Source: Puia sp.
GTDB lineage: Bacteria > Bacteroidota > Bacteroidia > Chitinophagales > Chitinophagaceae
Length of the DNA stretch: 49,628 bases
Reading direction: 5' to 3'
Assembly (NCBI GenBank): GCA_031292515.1
Contig: JARLGZ010000016.1
Span: 1 to 49,628, forward strand
Below are positions 1 to 7,556 of this stretch, one piece after another (the first letter of the stretch is position 1; each line of letters begins with the position of its first letter). The position numbers and the translations under genes are program-made. Under the pieces are notes generated by a model. The model did no database searches, had not been told where the DNA came from, and saw only the letters and a list, made by a program, of their open reading frames with translations.

Positions 1-1781
1 CGACCGGTTCGTCGGCCCTGCCGGACTTTGCGGAACGTTATACGTATGACCCGAACGGCAATATCCTGACGCTCAGCCGGAATGGCGACAGCTCGCACAA
101 TGCGATGGACAACCTGACGTACAACTATCTGTATGCGAAGACCGGCGGCGGTGTGGGCGAATATACCCCCGGGGCCGCCCCCACTACCGGGGTGGACCAC
201 CTGACCAACCAGCTCTCCAGTATCAATGATGCGGTCGCCGCCACCAGCTATTATCCGAATGATATCGAGAACCAGTCGGCGTACAATTACCAGTATGACG
301 CGATTGGGAATATGGTCTCTGATGTACAGGATACGATCACAAGCGTCACTTGGAGCGTCTATGGGAAGATCCTCACTATTACTAAAGGAAGCGGAACGAT
401 CACCTATACCTACGATGCCTCCGGCAACCGGATCAGCAAGTCGGCGGGCGGGATCACCACCTGGTATGTCCGCGACGTCCAAGGTAATGTCATGAGCGTT
501 TACACCCAGGGCGATGCAACTCACAACAGCGGCGTACTGACCCAAATCGAGGCTGATCTCCATGGCAGCAGCAGGCTCGGTCTATTGAATTTAAACGTAA
601 ATTGCACGAACCTGGTTCCGTCGGCTGAAGATAGCCTGATCCGGGGTAACAAGCTCTTTGAACTATCCAATCATCTCGGCAATGTACTCGCTACGATCAG
701 CGACAAGAAGCTGCAGCATACGTCTGACGGATCGACGGTGGATTATTATAATTCTGATGTGATCGGTGCCAATGATTATTATTCTTTCGGGATGCAGATG
801 CCTGATAGGGCGTTTAATGCCGGAGGATATCGCTATGGGTTTAATGGGCAAGAGGCAGATAATGAAATAGACGGCACAGGAAATTCCTATACGGCGAAGT
901 TTTGGGAATATGATCCGAGAATGGGAAGAAGATGGAATTTAGATCCAAAGCCGTCTCGAGGGATCAGTCAATATGCAACATTTGGAAATGATCCCATTGC
1001 TAATTCTGATCCAAAAGGCGACACATTGGATATACCCTGGAAACAGGATGCTGATTTGAATGCTGCTTCAAAAGGAGATTTACAATCAATTCTGAAACCA
1101 GGTAATGTTAAATATTTGAAATTTGACGATGCTGGCCATGTTGCATTCGATAAATCTTTAATTAAAGAAGATGGGATGTTAGCTCGTATTCAATGGGATC
1201 CTGGCTACGAACTTTTACGGGGTATGATCGAAGCAAAAACTACATTTTTCTATTCAGCATCTGGTGAATCAGCCGAAAGAACAAAGGATCTAACTATTCC
1301 AGATGCTCCTATTTCTAGACCCACGCATCCAAGCTTATATTTGGATCATTCTCATGGTACCATATTAAATGGGACAAATACCGCGATCGCTCATGAACTC
1401 AATGGCAAAACATATACTATTACAATTGTCAATTTGGCAATATCAAATCTTTCCATTACTTTAAAAGGAACAGAGGCATGGGAAGGTAACCTTCAACATT
1501 TGCCTGGAGCAAGACAAACATATGCTCCATATAATTTTTACAAGGGTCAGGTAAGTATTGCGCAAGGCGATTTCTATAATATGGTCAACGGCACAAAAGT
1601 AATCGTTTCGAGGGAGTCAATGGTTTTTCATGAATTGTTTGAAAATTACTTAAGAACAGTCGGGCCCATGCAATACCAAGATGCTCATATGGGGGCAGTT
1701 GATGCGGCAAAGAAAATAGGGTTTGATAATTTTGGAAACAAAAAATATGGCGAAGCGAGTGATTATTTTTATATCAAATAA
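1..1781 (+). CDS. RHS/YD-repeat polymorphic toxin, C-terminal part (5' end outside window)
   Basis: The reading frame is open from base 3 to the TAA at 1779-1781, so the gene starts upstream of the window and the ATG at 105 is internal. Visible YD-type repeats include YTYDPNGNI near the left edge and TYTYDASGNR-like segments. An RHS-associated core follows (FNGQEADNEI, AKFWEYDPRMGRRWNLDP, YATFGNDPIANSDPKGD; about 835-1020). In this family the core ends a large secreted shell and everything after it is a variable toxin tip. Here the tip is about 250 residues, and composition shifts from GC-rich to AT-rich near 840-900, as expected of an exchangeable cassette. The tip has no domain I can name with certainty. 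It contains HELFENY (1629-1649) and a His at 1686-1688, giving HExxE-x14-H, which could be a variant zinc site. RHS identity is secure; the toxin activity is inference. Confidence 0.9.
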   Translation, partial: TGSSALPDFAERYTYDPNGNILTLSRNGDSSHNAMDNLTYNYLYAKTGGGVGEYTPGAAPTTGVDHLTNQLSSINDAVAATSYYPNDIENQSAYNYQYDAIGNMVSDVQDTITSVTWSVYGKILTITKGSGTITYTYDASGNRISKSAGGITTWYVRDVQGNVMSVYTQGDATHNSGVLTQIEADLHGSSRLGLLNLNVNCTNLVPSAEDSLIRGNKLFELSNHLGNVLATISDKKLQHTSDGSTVDYYNSDVIGANDYYSFGMQMPDRAFNAGGYRYGFNGQEADNEIDGTGNSYTAKFWEYDPRMGRRWNLDPKPSRGISQYATFGNDPIANSDPKGDTLDIPWKQDADLNAASKGDLQSILKPGNVKYLKFDDAGHVAFDKSLIKEDGMLARIQWDPGYELLRGMIEAKTTFFYSASGESAERTKDLTIPDAPISRPTHPSLYLDHSHGTILNGTNTAIAHELNGKTYTITIVNLAISNLSITLKGTEAWEGNLQHLPGARQTYAPYNFYKGQVSIAQGDFYNMVNGTKVIVSRESMVFHELFENYLRTVGPMQYQDAHMGAVDAAKKIGFDNFGNKKYGEASDYFYIK

Positions 1782-1791
1782 AACCATTTAA

Positions 1792-2391
1792 ATGAGAACA
1801 ATAATCGTTTTGACGATTTTTGCTTGCCTCCATGCTAAGGGGCAGATAATTCAAGAATGTGATTTCAACAGAATAAATGTGAGGTTTGAGATATCTAATA
1901 TTATAGCTGATGACTTTCATCATAAATATTCGTTTGATTATACCTTCCGAGTTCAGAATAACGATTCGGTCCCGAGGTACATAGCAGTAGAGGATTCGCT
2001 CCATGACTCAACCATTTTAAGCAATTTTTCGGGCAGATACGGTTTAAATAGGGTCATGAAATTCTATTTTGGCACTTGCAACGAATCTCGGTTGCCAGAG
2101 ACCTGTCAACTTCCTGATCAATCGCTAGTTTTAAGAAAGGTTGGTTATGGAGAGGTGTTATTTACAAAAAGAACAGTGAATACGGTAAGAGAAGTCTCAG
2201 AGGCTTTAAGAAAATCTCAATTGGACGTTGTTTTAATATATTTCAACTCAGGATTATCTAACGAAACAAGTCGAAATGGCCGCGTGACGAAGAAATTGTA
2301 TTGGGATTCTCAAAACGATATGAAGAAATTGTGCCTGAAGATAAATATGCAGAATTTTAAAGAACTTGGAAGAAATGCTATAAGACAGTAG
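1792..2391 (+). CDS. Candidate immunity protein of the RHS toxin (hypothetical, secreted)
   Basis: A 199-residue protein starting 10 bp behind the RHS stop, in the position where RHS and other polymorphic toxins carry their cognate immunity gene. The N-terminus (MRTIIVLTIFACLHAKGQ) looks like a signal peptide with a Gly-Gln cleavage region common in Bacteroidota. The rest is polar with scattered hydrophobic strands, three Cys (in ECDF, FGTCNES and ETCQLP) and no motif I recognise. Base composition is AT-rich like the toxin tip, so the two probably moved together. If the signal peptide is real, protection would act in the periplasm, implying a toxin that works there. The role rests on position only. 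It could instead be an unrelated secreted protein. Confidence 0.6.
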   Translation: MRTIIVLTIFACLHAKGQIIQECDFNRINVRFEISNIIADDFHHKYSFDYTFRVQNNDSVPRYIAVEDSLHDSTILSNFSGRYGLNRVMKFYFGTCNESRLPETCQLPDQSLVLRKVGYGEVLFTKRTVNTVREVSEALRKSQLDVVLIYFNSGLSNETSRNGRVTKKLYWDSQNDMKKLCLKINMQNFKELGRNAIRQ

Positions 2392-2855
2392 GGTAATGTA
2401 TCAGATTAGCAGTTTTTCGGAACCCAAAATTTTAATGCTTTATAGGGCCCTGCAATGTCTACGGTCTTTTGACAATCAGGCGTTCGGATATTCGACAAGG
2501 CGAAAAAAACTTCGGCGGCCAAGCAATATTTCCGGAATACATTTTTATTTCGTCAAGCCGGTTGGGCTTTCGTCGAATGGCTGATAGCGGAACAATCATT
2601 CAGGCGACGAATCTAATTTTTTCGCATCAGTCCTCTGAGAAGCCGTAACAACCGCATTGAAGAACCTTACAAGCCATCCCCATATCCTCCAGCCAGCAGC
2701 GGCGGCCCGGAGCCGCGGAGCCGCCTTTGTGCGCCGCCGGCGGAGAGATACACCCGCGACGGGCCCCCAGTATAGACGAGATTCCGTCACAGCGAAATGA
2801 ACCGGTGAACAACAGCGGTGAAGGGGGTTTGGGAAGCCGTCCCTTGTGGAGGTGA
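2392..2855. other. Non-coding stretch with a GC-rich structured patch
   Basis: No convincing gene: short frames on both strands lack family features. The flanks are AT-rich, but 2690-2770 is very GC-rich and self-complementary: GGCGGC at 2701-2706 pairs with GCCGCC at 2720-2725, and CCGCCGGCGG at 2734-2743 is palindromic. It lies between the immunity candidate and a broken gene, so it may be debris from a recombined toxin cassette or a structured RNA. No group II intron domain V or other known RNA could be confirmed by eye. Confidence 0.4.
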
Positions 2856-3320
2856 AAGAAATCTGCGAACCGCCTCTTGAAAACCTCTGCCTATTCGCGG
2901 TTCAAATGTGACAGTGAGGTCTATTTGGTTATCCGGAGGCAAATGTTTGCCGGCGATCAGACTGGCGCGAATGATGCGAATTTATATATAAGCAGCAGGA
3001 TGTTAGCAAGAGATAAACAATATCTGCATGCCTATAATCAAGTCGATTGGTGGGATGTTCGAAATACCGTGAAACCTGAAAGCCTCTATGTAAATTATTT
3101 TGAAGACCGAAGGAAGAAACGAATAGGAGACAGCACCAACTTTAATGGAAAGATTGCCGTATATTACAATAAGCCTTACTGTTATTTGTATATAGCTTGT
3201 TACCCCCCTAGATAATCTTACTATACGGAGGTAGTGCAGTTCATCAAAAAAGTTCCTGTTAGGGGTAAGTCTGGCTTATATAAGGATTATCCAGAGATTT
3301 TAAAGGCTTTAAAACTGTAA
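2856..3320 (+). pseudogene. Broken cassette gene, C-terminal fragment with in-frame stop
   Basis: One frame runs from 2856 through an ATG-less start region to a TAA at 3213-3215, then continues in the same frame (SYYTEVVQFI, GLYKDYPEILKALKL) to a TAA at 3318-3320, seven bases before the next ATG. The part after the stop still reads like protein and ends naturally, which suggests a gene interrupted by a nonsense change. The left end has no clear start and abuts the GC-rich patch, so the N-terminus appears lost. Composition matches the AT-rich RHS cassette region. An intact 112-residue protein (2877-3215) cannot be ruled out. I do not recognise the family. By position it may be an orphan toxin-tip or immunity remnant. 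Confidence 0.45.
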
Positions 3321-3326
3321 ATAATC

Positions 3327-4139
3327 ATGAGGATAGCGCATCGGATCGGTATTAATCCTGATTCCAATCAGCAAAATATATTAACGAAAGCTGGTATTTC
3401 ATTGCCTGTAATGAATAGCACCGTAAGTAATTTCTTTTCATTTATATTGTATGAAGATAGTAAAGAGTATATCAAACTAAAGCCTTATTTCGAAAAGTGG
3501 CAAGTTATGGATATGATAGGGACAGAGTTTGCAGACGAAGAAGTCGAATCCGCTGAAATACTCGTTGCTAATGCGCAATGGCTAAATGGTTGTCCGCAAC
3601 CCGAAGAAAAATTTAGTTATATAGGACTCACTTATAGTGATGAAGGTTCTTGCAAAGCTTGTGGCATAAGGGGTGCACAAAAAGCCCCATTCAGACTAAA
3701 AAAGGAGCCTAATTGGGGGAATAAAAAAATATTCCATCTTAACTGGGTTTTCGACGAATTTTTCGTTCGCAGGGATGTTTATGAGACATTTTTTAAAAAA
3801 TATGGAATTGAAGTCATGCCTGTTCTTTTACATAAAAAGGACACAGTCATAGAGAGTACTGTTCAATTAATAGTGCCCGAAGTCGAGGTGCCGTTAGTAT
3901 TGGATAATTTTGATTATGAGGTTTGCGGAGTGTGTGGTGTAAAAAAATATGCTCCATACTTTCGTGGTTTTTTCCCGGGCTTTAAAGGCGCCATATCAAA
4001 TTTATTCATGTGGAAAAGTAAGGAACGGTTTGGTACTGGAGCGAACGCATTTAAAAGAACATTTTTAACGAAAGAGGTAAGAAGAGAGTTGATAAACAAT
4101 AAAATGAAAATGGATTTTATACCAACAAAACAGGGATAA
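3327..4139 (+). CDS. Double-CXXCG motif protein, possible orphan immunity protein
   Basis: A 270-residue AT-rich gene with no signal peptide or membrane segment. It has two short zinc-ribbon-like motifs: CKACG (Cys109/Cys112) and CGVCG (Cys200/Cys203), about 90 residues apart. This CxxCG-n-CxxCG layout recalls the double-CXXCG immunity proteins known from Myxococcus toxin systems (SitI6-type). I cannot verify homology by eye. The ending (FGTGANAFKRTFLT) is in keeping with a compact cytoplasmic protein. It sits downstream of an RHS gene and a broken cassette gene in the same orientation, so the likeliest reading is an orphan immunity gene kept after its toxin tip was displaced. It might alternatively be an unrelated zinc protein. 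Confidence 0.5.
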   Translation: MRIAHRIGINPDSNQQNILTKAGISLPVMNSTVSNFFSFILYEDSKEYIKLKPYFEKWQVMDMIGTEFADEEVESAEILVANAQWLNGCPQPEEKFSYIGLTYSDEGSCKACGIRGAQKAPFRLKKEPNWGNKKIFHLNWVFDEFFVRRDVYETFFKKYGIEVMPVLLHKKDTVIESTVQLIVPEVEVPLVLDNFDYEVCGVCGVKKYAPYFRGFFPGFKGAISNLFMWKSKERFGTGANAFKRTFLTKEVRRELINNKMKMDFIPTKQG

Positions 4140-4176
4140 ACATGAGATTTGGAAGCATTGCCGAGATCCTCTCTTT

Positions 4177-5301
4177 TTAGAAATATCCATCTAAAGAATT
4201 ATTGAGCGCTGACATTTTTGGCCGATAGACCCTATACTGCCTCGCGGTATCGGTCGGTTCGTATCCCAACGCCCGGTTAACATGAATAATCGGCTCATTG
4301 ATACTATAGCAATTGGTCTCCATCGCCTGAACATGCGGGAACCGTTGAAGGGTCTCCCGGATAGCCAACGCCTTCAGGTAGTAGGCCAACTTCCTGCCGC
4401 GGTATTCCCGCCTGACCCCGGTCATCTCTTGTTTCGCGACGGCGGAATGCGGGTCGACCAGTACAAAGGAGAGACCGATCAATTGCCCGCTGCAGTCGAG
4501 CAGGAGAAACAGCAGCATGCGGGTATGGGTCTTCTTAAAAAGCTCCATCTTCCGTGCAACCCCGGCAGCGGTCTCCGAAAACTGCTCCTGGCTGTCCTCC
4601 CGGATGATATCGTTCATGAGTTCGGTCATAAGGGCGGCAAAGGAATCGTATAGCCGTTCGGGTACGTATTCGTGGAAGGCCACGGTAAGCTCGCCCGATT
4701 CGATGTCTTTGTTTGCCAGCCATTGGGCGAGCGGGGGAGCGTTCACTGCCAAACGCCGATTAGTCTCTCCGGCAGAATTCCCGGTCCGACCCGATTCAGG
4801 ATCCCCCGTTGGACTGGATTCAGGATCCCCGGCAATGGTCCGTCTAAGCAGCCTGAAATAGCAGATCGTATTGATCAACGCGCCCCGGTAGCTCTCCAGG
4901 AGTTGCCAGATGACGCGGTCCTTCGAAGTGCATAAGAAGGATCGGTCCGGGCCGGGGTCTACGAGTTGCAGGAATTCCGCAATGACGCTGTTTATCTCAT
5001 TCCGCAGCTCTCCGGATATCTCATCGACGACTCCCTCGAAGACGATGACGGCGGTCAAGGCCCCGTCGGCGGAAGTCTTTGAAAAACACTGAATGCCCAG
5101 CACCGGAGTTCCTTCTTTGTAAATCAGCTTCCCCCGGATCGACTTCCTTTTGAATTGTTCCCGTACCGCCGCCCGAAAGTTAGTCAAAGGGAGGGGCTCG
5201 TCTCCGGGGCCGCCGTCTCTCCCGGCTGACATAAGTTGCAAATATTGCTCCCAGGCATCGGGGTTCGCGGTGAACGGGTCGAAGTCGATGGATGTGTACA
5301 T
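4177..5301 (-). CDS. GNAT-family N-acetyltransferase
   Basis: About 374 residues; the ATG at 5301 is preferred over an upstream TTG at 5334. The C-terminal third carries the acetyl-CoA-binding GNAT signature: strand LLFLLLDCSGQLIGLSFVLV, then VRREYRGRKLAYYLKALAI (R-x-Y-R-G-R-K, about residues 296-314), then NCYSINEPIIHVNRALGYEP. The first ~250 residues are less recognisable, so this is either a two-domain GNAT or a GNAT fused to an unknown N-terminal domain. A Gly/Pro/Ser/Glu linker (about 157-180) is encoded by a near-tandem DNA repeat at 4785-4835. The gene starts 36 bp behind the metallopeptidase stop on the same strand, suggesting co-transcription. The acetyl acceptor is unknown. Confidence 0.75.
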   Translation of the reverse strand: MYTSIDFDPFTANPDAWEQYLQLMSAGRDGGPGDEPLPLTNFRAAVREQFKRKSIRGKLIYKEGTPVLGIQCFSKTSADGALTAVIVFEGVVDEISGELRNEINSVIAEFLQLVDPGPDRSFLCTSKDRVIWQLLESYRGALINTICYFRLLRRTIAGDPESSPTGDPESGRTGNSAGETNRRLAVNAPPLAQWLANKDIESGELTVAFHEYVPERLYDSFAALMTELMNDIIREDSQEQFSETAAGVARKMELFKKTHTRMLLFLLLDCSGQLIGLSFVLVDPHSAVAKQEMTGVRREYRGRKLAYYLKALAIRETLQRFPHVQAMETNCYSINEPIIHVNRALGYEPTDTARQYRVYRPKMSALNNSLDGYF

Positions 5302-5337
5302 TTTGCAATAGCTGTAGTGGGCGTGAAAGTACAAAAA

Positions 5338-5994
5338 TTATCCCTTCTCATGCCTCTCATGATACATACTCGAGAACTCCCCGACGATGCCCAATCCCTC
5401 CCGGTCGAAAGACAGGCGGTGCAACTGCAGACCCGCGATGTCGCCGGGTAACACCTTCCGCAAGGCGGGATTGAGCGTGCCGCCGGGTTGCAGGGGCTGC
5501 GCGTGAGGGTCGTATTGGTAGGCGGGATCGCAGATGGTGCCCCGGGGATACATGATACCGGGCTGTCCCTTGCCGCGGATATCGAGGATCAGCGGATGGT
5601 CCAGTCCAAGCGTATGTCCATACTCGTGAGCAGCGGTCTTGGAGTCGTTCAGCAGGTTGGACAACTTAAAGTAGCCCGTATTGCAGTTGATGCTGTCGAC
5701 GAACGAGATATCGTGCGCCGAGAACTCCTCGATCCGGAAGAAATTGCGTCGCGGATCGGTGTTGTGCCAGACCGCCGTGGGAACCAGGTCCGGGGCATAT
5801 TGCCCTTCGATCTCGAATTCCACCAGGTATTCGCCCCGTTTGATGCGGATAACCGCCTTTGGCTCGTTCCAGGCCGCGGCGATCTCCGCGGCGACCTGCT
5901 GAGAGAGGGCCGTGCTTGCAGCTCCGCCATAAAAATGAAACACCGACCGGATAACTAATTTGCCTTCCTTTTTGTATAATTCCGCTGTTCCCAT
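5338..5994 (-). CDS. Metzincin-like zinc metallopeptidase (matrixin type)
   Basis: A 218-residue protein containing HEYGHTLGLDH, the HExxHxxGxxH zinc-binding motif of metzincins (His123, Glu124, His127, His133 from the ATG at 5994), followed by GIMYPRG, a good Met-turn at about Met148. This order is the hallmark of M10 matrixins and related clans. The N-terminal half (RGEYLVEFEI, WHNTDPRRNFFRIEEF) would form the upper sub-domain. There is no signal peptide or propeptide cysteine switch, unlike most secreted matrixins, so it may act in the cytoplasm or leave by another route. The start is chosen at ATG 5994; an in-frame TTG lies at 6003. The acetyltransferase gene follows 36 bp downstream. Confidence 0.8.
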   Translation of the reverse strand: MGTAELYKKEGKLVIRSVFHFYGGAASTALSQQVAAEIAAAWNEPKAVIRIKRGEYLVEFEIEGQYAPDLVPTAVWHNTDPRRNFFRIEEFSAHDISFVDSINCNTGYFKLSNLLNDSKTAAHEYGHTLGLDHPLILDIRGKGQPGIMYPRGTICDPAYQYDPHAQPLQPGGTLNPALRKVLPGDIAGLQLHRLSFDREGLGIVGEFSSMYHERHEKG

Positions 5995-6212
5995 AGGCCA
6001 CAAAAATCAGGAAAATATCGCAGATGCGGTCAATAAAATCCGCCAAAAAAACAGGTAAAAAAGTAGATAAAAAGCAGGTAAAAAGCGAAGGCATGCAACA
6101 AAGCTCCGAAGCCGCTGTCCTTACTCAAACACTTATTTCACAAGGATCTTTATGCGGTGTCGGCATTCCAGGGCTAAGTCGTTAGTACAAGGACTACATC
6201 AAAACTAAATCT

Positions 6213-7412
6213 ATGCTCCGCTATTACTGCAAACTCGCCTGGCGCTACCTGAAAAAGAACAGCCAGTTCAGCATCCTCAATCTCCTGGGTCTTTCCACGG
6301 GCCTCGCCTGTGTCTGGCTGATCGGCCTTTGGGTCGGCGACGAATATGCCATGGACCATGGCTTCGACAAAGGACCCCGGCTCTACCAGGTGATGCAGAA
6401 CATACGACTTGGCGATGGCGGTATCCAGACGATCGATCACACCCCCGGCATCCTCGCCCAGGCCCTCGCCGCGGAAATGCCCGAGGTGGAACAGGCCACC
6501 GTGATCCGCTTCCCCGCCCGCATGGAGAACCCTGCGGGGATACTGTCCGCGACTGGCATCGGTACAGCGACTGGTAACAACTCAGCGAGTCGCAGCAGCC
6601 CAGCAAGTGGCGACGGCTCAGCAAACGGCAGCGACCCTAAGGGCCACGGCGGCTCCGGAACTCACGGCGACACCGCGAGTGGCGAAGCCCCCTCGAATAG
6701 CAAGAGCGGCATAAACCCGACCGTAGCGGGGACCGGGGACCTGACACTTATCAAGGCGCGGGAACTCTATGTCACCAGGAATTTTTTTAATACGTTCTCC
6801 TTCCGGCTCCTGCAGGGTGACCCCGACCGGGTCTTCTCCGATGAATATGGGGTCGTCCTGTCGGAAGAGACGGCGCTGAAACTCTTCCACACAACAAAAG
6901 GCGTCCTCGGCCGCCCCGTGTCCTGGGACCGCGGACAAGGCGGCTTCTATAAGGCGTATAACCACGGGCTGCCCTTCGAATACCGCTTCCTCGACGAAGA
7001 CTTCCGGGATCTCTATGCCTCCGAACAGCGGGTGGCTGTGCTATCCCGTTACTTCGCGACCGTCGCCATCCTGATATCCTGTCTTGGCCTTTTCGGTCTT
7101 GCCGTCTATACGGCCCGGAAGAGACAGAAAGAGATCGCCATCCGGAAAGTCGTCGGCGCTTCCGCGAGCCAAATCGCGGCGATGCTGTCGACAGACTTCC
7201 TGAAATGGGTCGCGATCGCCTGCTGCATCGGCTTCCCGGTGGCAGGCTGGGCTTTGGGAGTCTGGTTGGATCACTTTGCCTACCGGGTGTCGATCGGGGC
7301 CGGCCTCTTCGTGTTGGCCGGCGCCGCGGTGCTCCTGATCACGCTCCTGACGATCGGCTACCAGTCGGTGAAAGCCGCAACAGCCAACCCGGTGGGTGCG
7401 CTGAGGGAATGA
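6213..7412 (+). CDS. FtsX-like ABC permease, internally deleted (399 residues)
   Basis: The N-terminus (WRYLKKNSQFSILNLLGLS, first membrane segment about 20-42) and MacB-type periplasmic start are followed by an abrupt jump to the far C-terminus: NHGLPFEYRFLDEDF, then ISCLGLFGLAVYTARKRQKE, IRKVVGAS and the last membrane helices to ANPVGALRE. Intact relatives in this window are about 800 residues, so roughly 400 residues covering the first FtsX domain and much of the second periplasmic domain are missing. The join lies near 6910-6965 and keeps the frame. A Ser/Gly/Asn/Ala-rich insert spans about residues 112-178. It could still give a four-helix membrane protein but is probably non-functional as a transporter. 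It is first of three tandem permease copies. Confidence 0.8.
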   Translation: MLRYYCKLAWRYLKKNSQFSILNLLGLSTGLACVWLIGLWVGDEYAMDHGFDKGPRLYQVMQNIRLGDGGIQTIDHTPGILAQALAAEMPEVEQATVIRFPARMENPAGILSATGIGTATGNNSASRSSPASGDGSANGSDPKGHGGSGTHGDTASGEAPSNSKSGINPTVAGTGDLTLIKARELYVTRNFFNTFSFRLLQGDPDRVFSDEYGVVLSEETALKLFHTTKGVLGRPVSWDRGQGGFYKAYNHGLPFEYRFLDEDFRDLYASEQRVAVLSRYFATVAILISCLGLFGLAVYTARKRQKEIAIRKVVGASASQIAAMLSTDFLKWVAIACCIGFPVAGWALGVWLDHFAYRVSIGAGLFVLAGAAVLLITLLTIGYQSVKAATANPVGALRE

Positions 7413-7515
7413 GGCAGTGAGTAGTCAGTGGTCAGTGGTCAGTGGTCAGTGGTCAGTGGTCAGTGGTCAGTGGTCAGTGGTCAGTGGTCAGTGGTCAGTA
7501 GTGAGTGGGATGAAG
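7413..7515 (+). repeat. GTCAGTG heptamer array behind a stop codon
   Basis: Directly after the TGA of the truncated permease lies a degenerate lead-in (GGCAGTGAGTA), then ten perfect GTCAGTG units (7424-7493), GTCAGTA (7494-7500) and a GTGAGTGGGATGAAG tail. The 22 bp at 7494-7515 recur exactly, inverted, at 15248-15269 behind another gene's stop codon. It contains no gene. It is a member of the interspersed 3'-end repeat family described in the findings. Confidence 0.95.
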
Positions 7516-7556
7516 AATCAGCAATCGGCAAACCAACATTCATAAAATAGAATCAT

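Noticed and set aside
2396-2584. Short plus-strand frame (62 residues) behind the immunity candidate
   Set aside because: No family features, irregular composition and no recognisable start context. It lies in a stretch that looks non-coding.
2590-2880. Possible group II intron remnant
   Set aside because: GC-rich folding and a GAACCG/GCGGTTC pairing recall domain V, but no convincing domain V sequence, no intron-encoded protein and no clear intron boundaries were found.
7424-7500. Heptamer array as a CRISPR array
   Set aside because: Units are seven bases with no spacers and no cas genes in the window.
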